Origin: Tillus elongatus
Taxonomy: Eukaryota; Arthropoda; Insecta; Coleoptera; Cleridae
Length of the DNA: 64,000 nucleotides
Assembly (NCBI GenBank): GCA_964006375.1
Contig: OZ023265.1
Location: forward strand, 115,516,358-115,580,357
Direction of reading: 5' to 3'
Made by a program: the position numbers and the translations under genes. The stretch's first letter is position 1. Every line of letters starts with the position of its first letter. Under the pieces are notes generated by a model. That model was given only the letters and a program-made list of their open reading frames with translations. It had not been told where the DNA came from and did no database searches. Of the stretch, positions 11,395-22,092 are shown piece after piece.

Positions 11395-11885
11395 AGTTGC
11401 CAATTTTGACGTTTCAAATCGCGACTTTTGACGTTTTAAGAAGAAAAACTATAAAATCTACACACTAACTTTCTAGTATTTCAGACCTTTTTTCAACAAA
11501 AAACTTAATCTTTGCCTGTAATATACAATAGGTTTTGTTATCTATATAAAATATTTTGGTTTTGTACTTTTCTCTGGTCACCACCACTGGCACTCAAAAT
11601 TTATTTCTTTATATGCCTTTAACTCTTTTTTAACTTAGAGATCTAATTTCTGGTATATAATAAAACTTGTAAAAACTATGTACTAAATTTGGTTGCCATA
11701 GCTTTGTTACTTCCGGATATAGATAACCATAAAAAAATTAAACTGATCCTGAATATGGGGCTAGGAGGTCTAGTTCGTGCTCATTTAAGTTTTTTTATTC
11801 AAAAGTCGCCATATCTTCATTAGTGAATTTTTTCTACTAAAATTCGCTAGAAAAAATCTCCACCATAACCAAAGAGGTTGTAAGG
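11395..11885 (+). repeat. Family B repeat, copy 3 (no TA run)
   Basis: It matches positions 200-560 of copy 1 ('cgtttcaaatcgcgact', 'tatacaataggttttgtta') and then the right part ('ggtctagttcgtgctc', 'cattagtgaatttttt'). The junction 'ataaaaaaattaaactgatc' stands where other copies carry TA repeats. Confidence 0.65.
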
Positions 11886-12354
11886 GATAGAGGTAACAAA
11901 GGTGCAGTTTTGCAATACAAGAAGCCTGTACACTTTTCCAAACTGGGCGGAGTTCGGTGACTTGAGTGGGAGAAACGTCAGGGACGTATTTAGGAATTTT
12001 TAGTTTGGTTAGAAATAAAACTGAAATTATTCAATCATTGAAATGTAATGCTTATTCATGAATTTCTTAAGCTTTTGTATAAATAGGTAACCTAAAAAGG
12101 TTCGGAACACAGCAAGTGCGTTATGATAGTGAATTTTCATAACAATATTAAATAATATATTTATATAAGCTGTAAGATTTAGCCTTATATTAAAAGTTAT
12201 GAAAATTAATTTATTTAATTAGGAACAGTAAAACAAGGTAAAGAAGGACAAGCAAAAACATGATCTATGACATATATTTATAGAGTAATTTGGATACAAA
12301 ACTCAAACAAAGCAATTGATAAACAGGAAATATACTCTAGAAAAATACACTAGA

Positions 12355-12540
12355 AAGCTGGAAAAAAAATCCTTTGGTTGATGCATTGAGGGTGATTGTA
12401 TGCATGCAGGAGAAGAACCCCCAGGAGGAAGAGGGTTTCTGCTCCTCACCCAAAAATTCGGGGGGTTCTCCTTCCCCTTGTGCATGCATACAACTACCTT
12501 CAAAGCATAAAGCACAAGAAAAATTTCTTGTGAGCAACCC
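12355..12540. mobile_element. Foldback element with C/G-rich arms
   Basis: 'tgtatgcatgcaggagaag' and 'aaccccc' (from about 12,398) are inverted at 12,458-12,494 ('ggggggttctcc' then 'tgcatgcataca'). Weaker pairing continues outwards to 12,370 and 12,530. The arms are unusually GC-rich for the region. Frames on both strands are by-products of the repeat. It could be a MITE-like foldback or a structured RNA. Confidence 0.45.
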
Positions 12541-12719
12541 CCAAGAAGGTTGCTGGACCTGGGCGAATATGGGGTAGACAGGGTTTAAAGGAGGTATTGC
12601 TGTAAAATGTGAAAAACGCATGTTTTCAAAGTCCCTTAATTTTCTTGGGGGTTGTTTGCCAGAAAATTTGCCTTGTGGCCGAGGAAGGTTCTAAGCATGT
12701 TGCTGGAAAAAAATATCTA

Positions 12720-14450
12720 AAACCCTCATGCAGTCAACTGCAAATTTACCGAAATTACATTCTACTTCGTCGCCTATAATGTCTTTTTCAGATAATGTAG
12801 AATACAGAGCTAAATTAAATAGGTTCACTTGCATTTTCATTTATTTTTATATTACATTTATAAGCACAATAAGCGTATAATTAAGGGAACCCTTAATTAA
12901 CATTGCAGCAACACAAACTTGAAAAGTGGAGAAATTATTTACAGTATGTTAACAGTTATAAACTTGATTTCATCATGTTACAGTAGTATTCTGATAATAC
13001 AAAATTACATCTAACTGTATGCACACAACAGCTGGTGTGTTACGAGATGTGATGAAACGCCAAACTGACTGTACCACAGCATTAGCATAATATTATTATG
13101 CTGCCACATTATCATATCTCTCTAGTAATGGTATCATGTCAAAAACCTACACTAGAGGCTAAATTTCCAATTTCTTCTTTGTTTATGGTGTCTGTTTCTA
13201 CTGTCCTAAATTTCCAATTTGATATTGTCAATAAATAACACTACCACACAATGACAAATGACAGCTGAGCTTCAGCACAGACGCAGTCTAACAAAGTTGT
13301 CGGATAGAGTAAATTATGATCGGAGGGATACCTAAGTTAAAAATCATGAGAAATGGGTAATTCGAAATTTGCAGGTATTAAATACAGTATTTTTTAACTG
13401 ACTGATAAAATTAAATTTTATAAAATGTTTTCTTTATTATCAGAAGTTGTAAAAATTTCATATGTTTATACATGAAAGGTTTAACTACATGAAATTTCTG
13501 AAGATCGGGCAATCCTGGTCAGCAACATCTTGACATCTGGCAATGGTTGTAACTTCCATTGTTTAGATTTTATCTACAATTTATTTAAATAGCATAACAG
13601 TACAGGTGCTGTATTGCTCTGCCTTTGTCCAACATTGTAGATATTGCATTACAGAATTTGAAGTGATGTCGAGGATTATTTTATTATTAATTTCGAATAA
13701 CTTCATTTTTCTTTGATCAAAAGACTTGAAAATTGGTACACAACCACATCTCTGTATGTTCTTTTAAGTTGTAAATTTTCGTTCCAATCACTTAAACAAT
13801 TTGAAAGCTATTGCGTTTAAAAAAATATATTTAATTTTTTGTTAGGAAAAACTATGTGTTAAGATCTGATGAACGAACTCATCCAAGCCATTAGCAAAAT
13901 AAGCGTAATTCCAAAATTTTCTCCAAATCAGTGAAATATTTTTTGGGTTATTGGTTGGATAAATTGTTGGATGAATATATTGGATAAAGTTTTATATTCA
14001 AAAGGTTAGATAAATAATAATAGTTTTTATTTCAACAACAGAAGAAAATACAAAATAAAGTACATTGTACTGTTTACAAATTAATGTTAACATTCCTTGT
14101 CTTTTTTAAAGAAATAGAGATTAATTTCATTGATTGCTGTTGCCCTTACTTCATGAAACTGGTCCATACTTCATACAGACTTGGAGACTACTTCTCTGGC
14201 TTCACTGTTGGTTTTCGTTTTTGTAGGTGAAGGACGTAGCCAGCGCGTAAGCTAACTGGAGCAAGTGGCCCTTCTGAATTCTAGATGTTCTTCAACGTCT
14301 CTGTTACTGGTTTTGCTGCTTGATAGTATCCTCAGACAGAAAAAATTTGAATTAATACGAAATCATGACAATTACAAATAAAGATCTGTTGCTATTTTAT
14401 GATGTTATAATCAAAAAAATCTTTAAAAGTGAAAATAAAATAAAACAAAT
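12720..14450. other. Stretch without recognised genes
   Basis: AT-rich DNA. I see no convincing exon, RNA gene or repeat. Confidence 0.5.
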
Positions 14451-14454
14451 ATGA

Positions 14455-14570
14455 CGGATGACGCCTTTAAAATGTCTACGTGATGTATATCAATATTTAA
14501 CATAAAGATAGAAGAAACCTATAACAGTAATAACTATAATAACAATTACAACAATAAAATAACTAAACAA
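14455..14570. repeat. Dispersed repeat shared with 825-960
   Basis: 'cctttaaaatgtctacgtg' followed by an ATA/ACA-rich tail, as at 825-960. It lies on the 3' side of the minus-strand GIY-YIG relic, which suggests a Penelope-like tail. Confidence 0.45.
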
Positions 14571-14739
14571 ACACATTAATAAAGCAGACTATACAATGAA
14601 AATATCGACACACATCATGTCTTATAACAACTTTTTGGAAAAAATAGTTAGATTTATGTTGTCTGATTTATTTAATTAGGAAGAAGAATATCTCAGAAAT
14701 CCTAAATATTGTCGTGTATATGCTTTTTTACTTCTAAAG

Positions 14740-14985
14740 CTTAAAACAAGTCTAGTTTACACTTGTCATGACAAAAATGTTGTGGTTTTATGCCGTTATT
14801 TACTGTGGGTCTATGTTGGGTATCAATAATATGTTTTGCAAATGTAGATTTGTCAGCATGGTTATTTCTAAATGCAAAAATATGTTCTTTGTATCGGGTG
14901 TTAAAATTTCTAGAAGTTTGATCGATGTAGATTGCGTTACGTGTGCATTTCACAAATTTTGAATACCTATACAAATACAAAAGTA
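14740..14985 (-). pseudogene. Penelope-like element GIY-YIG relic
   Basis: The 79-codon frame has YSKFVKCTRNAIYIDQTSRN, then TRYKEHIFAFRNN and STFAKHIIDTQH. This matches the middle of a GIY-YIG domain as found in Penelope-like elements (YIDQT for YIGQT, R in RYKEH, and the AxH..xxxH tail). The first GIY motif is missing and no reverse transcriptase lies upstream. It is a short 5'-truncated fragment. Confidence 0.65.
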
Positions 14986-15049
14986 GCTTTTAAATCTTAT
15001 AACATGACGCTTGATTTATTAGATTATTTCAAATAATTGATTGGAAGTA

Positions 15050-15440
15050 TTATCACAGATGATGGTAAGTGTAGGAAAGGTCTGAAGAGGATCGCGATGG
15101 CAAAATAAGCATTCAATAACCAAAGTACTGTTCTCACTAATAAACATTTTAACCTGTCCATGAGGAACAAATGCAAGTCGTACGTGTATGGAGTATGGTA
15201 ATGTATGGGGCGGAAACTTGGGCTGTAGTTAAGCAGGATATGAAGAGAATATAAGCTTTTGAAATGTAGACAAGAAAAATGTCAAAGACAGTGCAGGTTG
15301 ATAGAAAGACGCTTCAAAGTTTGCTAGGAGAGGTGAACGAATAAAGAGGCTTGCTCAAAGAAATCGAGAGGAAGCTAAAATTTATTGGTCATATTATAAG
15401 ACATAATAACTTCCCGATAACATTATTTGAAGGACATACG
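15050..15440 (+). pseudogene. Non-LTR retrotransposon C-terminal relic
   Basis: Broken frames spell DDGKCRKGLKRIAMAK, then LTNKHFNLSMRNK, a MGRKLGL-type block where GAETW is expected, and later a KFIGHIIRH-type block. This order is the region after the reverse-transcriptase palm in a common insect LINE class whose proteins end in a 'hLNLxlRkr...YGAETW...GHI' segment. Stops and frameshifts are frequent. It ends about 20 bp before the stop of the P-element-like gene on the other strand. Confidence 0.6.
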
Positions 15441-18400
15441 AGTACTTGAAATGTACACTGAATTATTGGCCCTTAAATAAGAGAAGTTTGTTATAAACAG
15501 CCCTTAAACTTCTACTTTTATCAAATAGATTTTTGTTATAATGATGTATTCTAATAGAAACATACATAGATGATATTAGTTTAATTAGATGGCCATAATG
15601 GCAAGTCAAAAGATTTTGTTCTCGAAAGTGAACTTCAAGTTTTTTAAATATGCTGTTTTGGTTTATTATAGTTTTTAATATTCGCATGTTTATTTCCTTT
15701 ACATTTATAATCACCGCAGATTCATTTAAGTATGTTTGAAGAACTTTTTCTGCAATAGTGCAAATAGATATTACATCGTCAGATGGGTATGTGAGGAGTT
15801 GACCTTTGTCTTTCTGATCTATAAACGATGTTAATAACGCAGACCTCTCCCCAACAAGTTCACCCGCGCATTCTTCGCATCTCAGAGCTTTTGTTATTTT
15901 CCTTACTACATAGCCAGATATATATGTCACGACTTCTTTCTTAAACTCTGATATATTCATATCTAATATTTGAAGAACTGTGTCGTCGTCAAAATTATCT
16001 ATTTGACTCATGTCTTCATCTGGTTCTTCAGATATTCGTTCTCGCCCACAAGTTTTATTTATTACCTCAATGGGTGACAGAATAGGAATTGCTTCCAAAG
16101 GGATACAATTTCCTTTAAATGAATCTTTTAATTCAAGATGCACCATCATCCTTTTATATGCACTTTTAAATTGCTTTGCTGATGGGTTATTGTTATAGCC
16201 TCCCATGGATCTAATTTGCCCAAAAAAAGCTCAATATGATCCTGACTGATTTTGTAAGTGGGAAAATACAGCAAAAAATTATTGTCGGCAATTAAAGTTT
16301 TATAAACAAATTGCAAACTTTGTATGCAAAATAAAAAGCCAATTATACCCATTTTTCTACCACTCTCACACAGAAGCGTTCCATCAATTATCCTAAGTGA
16401 CGTTAAATATTGTGATAGCTCTCTTAAAAATACATTAATGTTTTCAAAATTTTCTGCGTTTATTGCTTTCTTAAAATCTGAATTGTTTAAATTTCTAGAA
16501 TTAAGAATGTCAAATAAATTGTTTATAAGTCGGATAAATTTCACAGTTCCCTCACATTCTTTGAACTCCTCAAGATGTAAAACTTCATTGCAATATTCCA
16601 AAGAATGTGCCACTGAGTGGCTAAAAAGTTGTGTGGCTAATTTAACCTTCATTTTTTGATTTGTATAAAATATATGCGATTTTCTTAATTTATTTGCCAA
16701 ATGAACGCCCTCCTGATCCTGTAACTCATTTAATTTTACTAAATAATCCCACTTTATATTTTCCCCATTCTCATCAATTATTAATTTTTTATCGCCTAAT
16801 GTGTTTCTTATCAGTTTGATCATATGACATGGATCAAAAAAGACTGCAATTTTCCTACCTGAACTAGGATCAACAAACGTAGAGTTAATGTTCCTCCAAT
16901 TCAAATCGCAGCCAAGTTCTTTTGCTAACGTTAGGTTATTTGTTGCCCCATCAAAAGTTATTGAGACCACGTATATGCCCGACTCATTTAGTAGCGTTAA
17001 ACACTGTAATACCAAATTTTGTTTTTGTGTACCCCTTAAAGAGTCGATTAAAAAATATCCAAGAGGAAGCTTCCATGATTGATTAATGCTAACAAGCATA
17101 AAAACAAGAGCTTCCTTGGCTACAGGGTTACAATCGGTCTCAAGATTTGTACCAAAATCTACAAACCCATAATATTTTACCCCATCCCATTCTATATGTT
17201 GGCGAATTGCCATCTCATCTATGACTAAAGAACATATAAGTTTTCCATCTGTGCTTTCTGATTTTGACTTTAATAAGTTGAACACCTCTGACGTAAAACC
17301 AGCTTCCCCATTAACGCTTTGATACCATCTAGATATAGTTTTTGGATGAGGAAGAGCCGAGTTAAATGTGTTTCTGACAAAACTGTAAGCTTTGGGAGAG
17401 TAATAATGCAGCGTAAGAGAAAAAGCTTTAAGTTGATTTTCATACTTATGTTTACGACCTAATTGTCTTTGTAAAAATTCTTCATTAGGTCCTATTTGCA
17501 TTAATGTTTCTAATGTTTCGTCGGTTACTTTACCTTTTAGTTGTTTGATTATATTCGCAAGGGTTGCTGTTCTCTTCTTATAATGATGAACACTACTGCT
17601 GAGCCGTTTAATTTTTTTTCGTGCATCGAATAACTGCTTCTTCAGTTTACGTTTGCGCGGTGTAACAACCTATAAAAAATGTTCAATGATAAACCATTTA
17701 TTTTCTCAAGTAAAATGAATATATAAACAAAATTTCCAACAACACATTTTGGTTAATAGTGGTTGAGATAAATTGCAAAACAGTTGTTTCTAACTTATTT
17801 AATCATGGACTATACAAACTTAAACACCATATAAAATGTGATGGAATAACATATTAGGTTTTTTAAAATTATACTGATTTCATAAACGGCAAAAACTGAA
17901 TTTAACTCACCATTTCCTTCAAAGTGGGTGGCATTGAAGGTGTTTTCATTTCAGCAAATCCTAAACTACTAAACGATCTTTGCGGTACCTCTACAACAGT
18001 TTTCTCTTCATAAAAACCAGCACTTGTTGATGGCCGAGAATAATCCATTACAGGTACATTGCTACCAGACCAAGTACTAGTTGACGGGTCAGCTGCAAAT
18101 GGCACATTGATAGCAGTTATATCAGTCATTGGCTGCTCGCCAAAAACGACTTGTGTTGATGGCTTGTTTGTTACCTGCATAAATAAATTTGAAACGAATA
18201 CCATTAATGTAAATTTGCAGGGCTAATTAAATTACGATAAATATCATAACAATATATTACGTGAATGTAATTAGTAGCATAGTTACTAGAGATGAGCGAT
18301 ATATAGCTACCGGTGATTTAATCGCTTCTATTAAAAGATCGCTGTTAGCAGCTGTTATTAAAACACAAAACAACAGCGATTGTGAAAACCGAGATTTACA

Positions 18401-18947
18401 CAAATCATTAGAGTAATTATTTCTATGAAATTCATCTTATACTAAAAACTCCATGACAAACAGCAATTGCTGTATTCATAATACACGCAATCGCAGTTTG
18501 TGCGAGCGAGTAGAAGTATCTGTATACTTTCCTTCTCGCCAGTATTAGAATACAACATTTCTCCTTTTCTTATAGGTAGAAAACGAAAAACTCATGATAC
18601 AAATAACGCGAGATATGATAATGAGACTATCTATTTTTAGAACCGTCACGCGCATGGCGTCATGTGGTGAGTCCAATGCAATAATAATATGCTGTCGTAC
18701 AGTGGAGTTTGACGTTTCATCACAACCCCTTAACAAATTAGGTATTTTACTGATATTTGAGTGCATACAGCTGGAATTAATTTTTTAAGATCAGAATACT
18801 ATACTATGATTATGTGACATGATGATCAAATCAAGTTTATGAATGTTAACGCCCCCTGTAAATGTCTACGAACGTCTTCTCTACTTTTTAAGTTTGTGTG
18901 TGTATCACCAATGCTAATTCAGGGCTCCCCTTAATTATTATACTTCA

Positions 18948-18949
<2 letters not shown>

Positions 18950-19028
<79 letters not shown>
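18950..19028. repeat. (TA)n microsatellite in intron 2
   Basis: About 39 TA units inside the intron between exons 2 and 3 of the P-element-like gene. Confidence 0.97.
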
Positions 19029-19031
<3 letters not shown>

Positions 19032-19598
19032 ATATAAAAATGGAATGGAATGTAACTTCAACCACATTAAACTGACGTATAGAAACTTTTTGATTGCGAA
19101 TGACTTTGTGTTAAGTGTGTAGTTGGCCTTCTATAACGTTACTCACCATGTGATGTCATAGGAGGGGACGGGGCATATGCGCAATATCATATATCTTGTA
19201 AGTCATTATATCATGGAAAAACCTGCTGAATCTAAAATTAAAGCAGCACCGAACTGTAGCATATATATGCCTTCCAACTTTTTCATTATATTAAAATAAA
19301 AATAATATGTAGATTTCTCTCATCGTATATTCTTGTAATATGCTAATTTTATAGAACTTCTATTAATAGTAAAAATCTGAGTAGTTTTAAAATTAATATA
19401 ATTTAAAAGCTATCTGAAGATCATATTGTGGTTTCAATTAAGCGGTTAACACTAACACCTTGTAAGTGTTTAAAATAATAGCATACGCACATGCAGCATT
19501 GTAAATGGCTAAACCACAATCGCAGTAGCTGTTTAAAGTCCCTGTTATTTAAAAATAGCCATCACTGATAGCAGTGCCATTGAAAAACCGCTGTTTGG

Positions 19599-19599
<1 letters not shown>

Positions 19600-19670
<71 letters not shown>
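19600..19670. repeat. (TA)n microsatellite in intron 2
   Basis: About 35 TA units, 43 bp beyond the donor of exon 2. The intron between 18,290 and 19,600 also holds several 'cagcgattgt' / 'cacaatcgcagt' motifs, perhaps ends of an inserted element. Confidence 0.97.
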
Positions 19671-19673
<3 letters not shown>

Positions 19674-20319
19674 TAATAGTTACATAAATTAATAACCTTG
19701 ATTCAGTACTTACCAATACAGGTATAGAACTTTTTTTTAAGTATACTGCAAAAGGTGATTTTTCTAAATCATAAGATTCCTCGGTAAAATGTAAATTGCA
19801 CACATTTGAGTTCATAAAAATATCTTCATCGCTTAAATTTAATGCTCGTTTCCAAGCCTCGTATCTTTCACCAGCTTTGGGAAATCTGAAAATAATATCT
19901 CGAATTATCTACTTTATCAGTGACTGAACCTCTAGAAAGATGCAGTAATAGATAAAACGAAACTATTCTACTTTTTTTCTGCTTCTACTGGAACTACATA
20001 GGTAAATACATCTAATTCAAATAATAATTGCCAAACAAAATGCTTAATTTCATTACAAATATTCAATAAATAATGCATTATTAAGATTTTATTTCTTAAA
20101 AAAACACAATTGACAATAATAAATGCTAAAGATTTAACAAAAGCAATACAATGTGTAAATACGGACCTGTGAAAACCAATAAACATTTGGCGCCAAACAA
20201 GGAAACAGAAGACATGTAAACAACTTACCGAAATAAATGCACAGTTGCTTTATCCTTTTCATAATTGGCACTTTTATTGTACATACAGTTCTTCACAATA
20301 CACCTTGGCATTTTTTAAC

Positions 20320-21300
20320 TTTTACACTCTTAAAACACTGCTAAAAAACGGCAAAACACACAAGATAACCTCTAATCGCAAATCAACAAACACTTCAAAT
20401 ACTTGTTGACAGCTGACAATAACTTCAAGAGCGGTTGGGGGAACGAATCAAAACAAAACACATTAGCGCGTTATTCAAAATTTTGTTTGTGATTGGACGG
20501 TGACATGAGTGGGAAATCGACAGGCTGCAAACTCGGCTTTGTTCCCTCTAACATATACAACCTCTTTGACCATAACACATTAACTGCGTCAGTATTTTTC
20601 TGTAGTATTATTGTGAATCCTCGGTTAAAAAATACTACAGAATTTTCTCTACCTGTTGTGAAGATTTGTATTCCCAAACATTTAAACCGCAACACTACAC
20701 ATCTGCTCTTACCATAAGATTTTCCTCATAGCTTTTAAAACTAGTTTTTAATTAACACACACTTTGTGTATATAAACTTACTTATTTCTTTAATTTAACC
20801 TTAAAACATAATAAAAAAGCATCACCTGACGAAAGTAAACGACAATTTATTACGTGAAATTATTGTGTAGGTTAAAAAAAGTAGTAAACCTTGTAGCGTA
20901 GTGCTCACACCATTTATTAGTAATTCTATACATATACTAGCTATCAATAGATAGCGAAGCCGACGTAAAAGTGTCCTTACGTCAGCTCGCAACAAACATT
21001 AAATAATCACACAATATGTAATTTTACAGTCGGTAAATACTGAATTAAATAATACATAAATAAGTTTATTTGCGATAGTCGGCGAAACCAGTCATCATTT
21101 GGAAGATAGAACATGATATAACATACAGATAAATGTAAGATGTCAAATATTATCAACATGGGTCTTCGGTAATCATTAACTAATTATAGCAACATGAATA
21201 AATTTTGATTGACAAACAAAAATGTGACCGAAACTGTGTTGTACGTGGTGGTGTTAAAGTGAATTTAGTTGTGTTAGCGTGTTACATTGAAAAGAAGTGC
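20320..21300. other. Upstream region of the P-element-like gene; no recognised gene
   Basis: AT-rich. It contains one small hairpin (gacgtaa/ttacgtc about 20,962). No terminal inverted repeat for the P-like gene was seen. Confidence 0.4.
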
Positions 21301-21310
21301 AAAAAGTGAA

Positions 21311-21397
21311 ATGGCAGGAGAAAATGAAGCTGAATCCAGGAATAATAAACGGAATAAATGCAGGCTGACCAGAGAGGAGATATTCGAGATTGAACAG
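21311..21397 (+). CDS. Candidate short first exon, unidentified
   Basis: ATG at 21,311 opens 29 codons (MAGENEAESRNN, then KCRLTREEIFEIEQ) and ends at 'gaacag|gtagca', an acceptable splice donor, phase 0. The sequence is hydrophilic and charged. It could be the first exon of the mariner-like gene that follows or of an unrelated gene. I do not recognise it. Confidence 0.3.
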
Positions 21398-21784
21398 GTA
21401 GCACTAATCCAGAAATATACCTAATTTTTTGTAATTATTACCTATTGTTTATGCCGGTTACACTTGAACTACTTAAATGACACAAAAGTCCAAGTTTTTG
21501 CGATATGTAATTTAATTTTCTACAAACATTTCCTTTTTATTTGTTGTCGTATTGGTCATGATTTTTGTACAAAACACAAAAAAGGTTTAGTGTTGACTTG
21601 GCATTTAAAAAATCCATATTCTCTCGAGTAACAAATAAACACATTGAAACAATCGTTTACCCGCAGTCGGCTACATCAACAATCCATGACAACTGTCACA
21701 CAGTCATTCAAATCATTTATTCTAAGTCGCTACGTTATTAAAGATGTTTATTGTTTAATTTCTCGTTTGTGCATAACATACACT

Positions 21785-22092
21785 ACTGGAGTGACGAAAA
21801 TCCTCATCAAACCGTAATAAGAAAGTATGGGTCTTAAATTAGTGTGCGGGCAGATGTAATTGACAATTTTGTAATTGAACCATTTTGCATGCCCAATCGT
21901 TTGATAGATGAACTCTATGGACATTTTTCGCGGGATGTACTCAACACATTGTTAGAATATGTACCATTAAACATAGTTAGGAGAATGTACTACATGCATG
22001 ACGGGGCCGTCAGCTCATTTTTTCGCATAGCAAGGGAGTTTTTAGATGGAAAATTTGGCAATAGGTGGATTGGTCATGGGGGACCTAGTGCA
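21785..22092 (+). pseudogene. Mariner-like transposase, 5' part (split by LINE)
   Basis: Frames read DENPHQTVIRKYGS, then ADVIDNFVIEPFCMPNRL, DVLNTLLEYVPLNIVRRM, YYMHDGAVSSFF and FGNRWIGHGGPSAF. This is the central DDE region of a widespread insect mariner-like family; MHDGA carries the second catalytic aspartate. The frame stops matching at 22,093, where a LINE poly-A tail (T on plus) begins. The C-terminus continues at 24,182. One stop lies at about 21,838. Confidence 0.75.

Larger units (their letters stand above)
15463..20311 (-). pseudogene. P-element / THAP9-like transposase, four exons, one frameshift
   Basis: Exons (minus): 20,311-20,229; 19,885-19,714; 18,174-17,911; 17,669-15,463. 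All introns have GT-AG ends and the phases join. Exons 1-2 encode a THAP zinc finger: C4, C9 (MPRCIVKNC), W39, C57 and H60 (NVCNLHF). Exon 4 carries the RNase H-like core: D about 324 (SLVIDEM), D about 413 (ITFDGATNN), and D about 650 / E about 653 (QDHIELF), so all catalytic acids remain. After 'ELF' the frame breaks: the run of seven A at 16,222-16,228 (T on the coding strand) is one short of what restores the frame into MGGYNNNPSAKQFKSAYKRM, which follows directly in the family. The corrected length, about 900 residues, equals THAP9. I found no P-type terminal repeats, so element or domesticated gene is open. The frameshift may be a real lesion or a sequencing error. Confidence 0.85.

Noticed and set aside
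12303..12621. Frames of 67-94 codons on both strands
   Set aside because: They read through the foldback arms and mirror each other; no domain.
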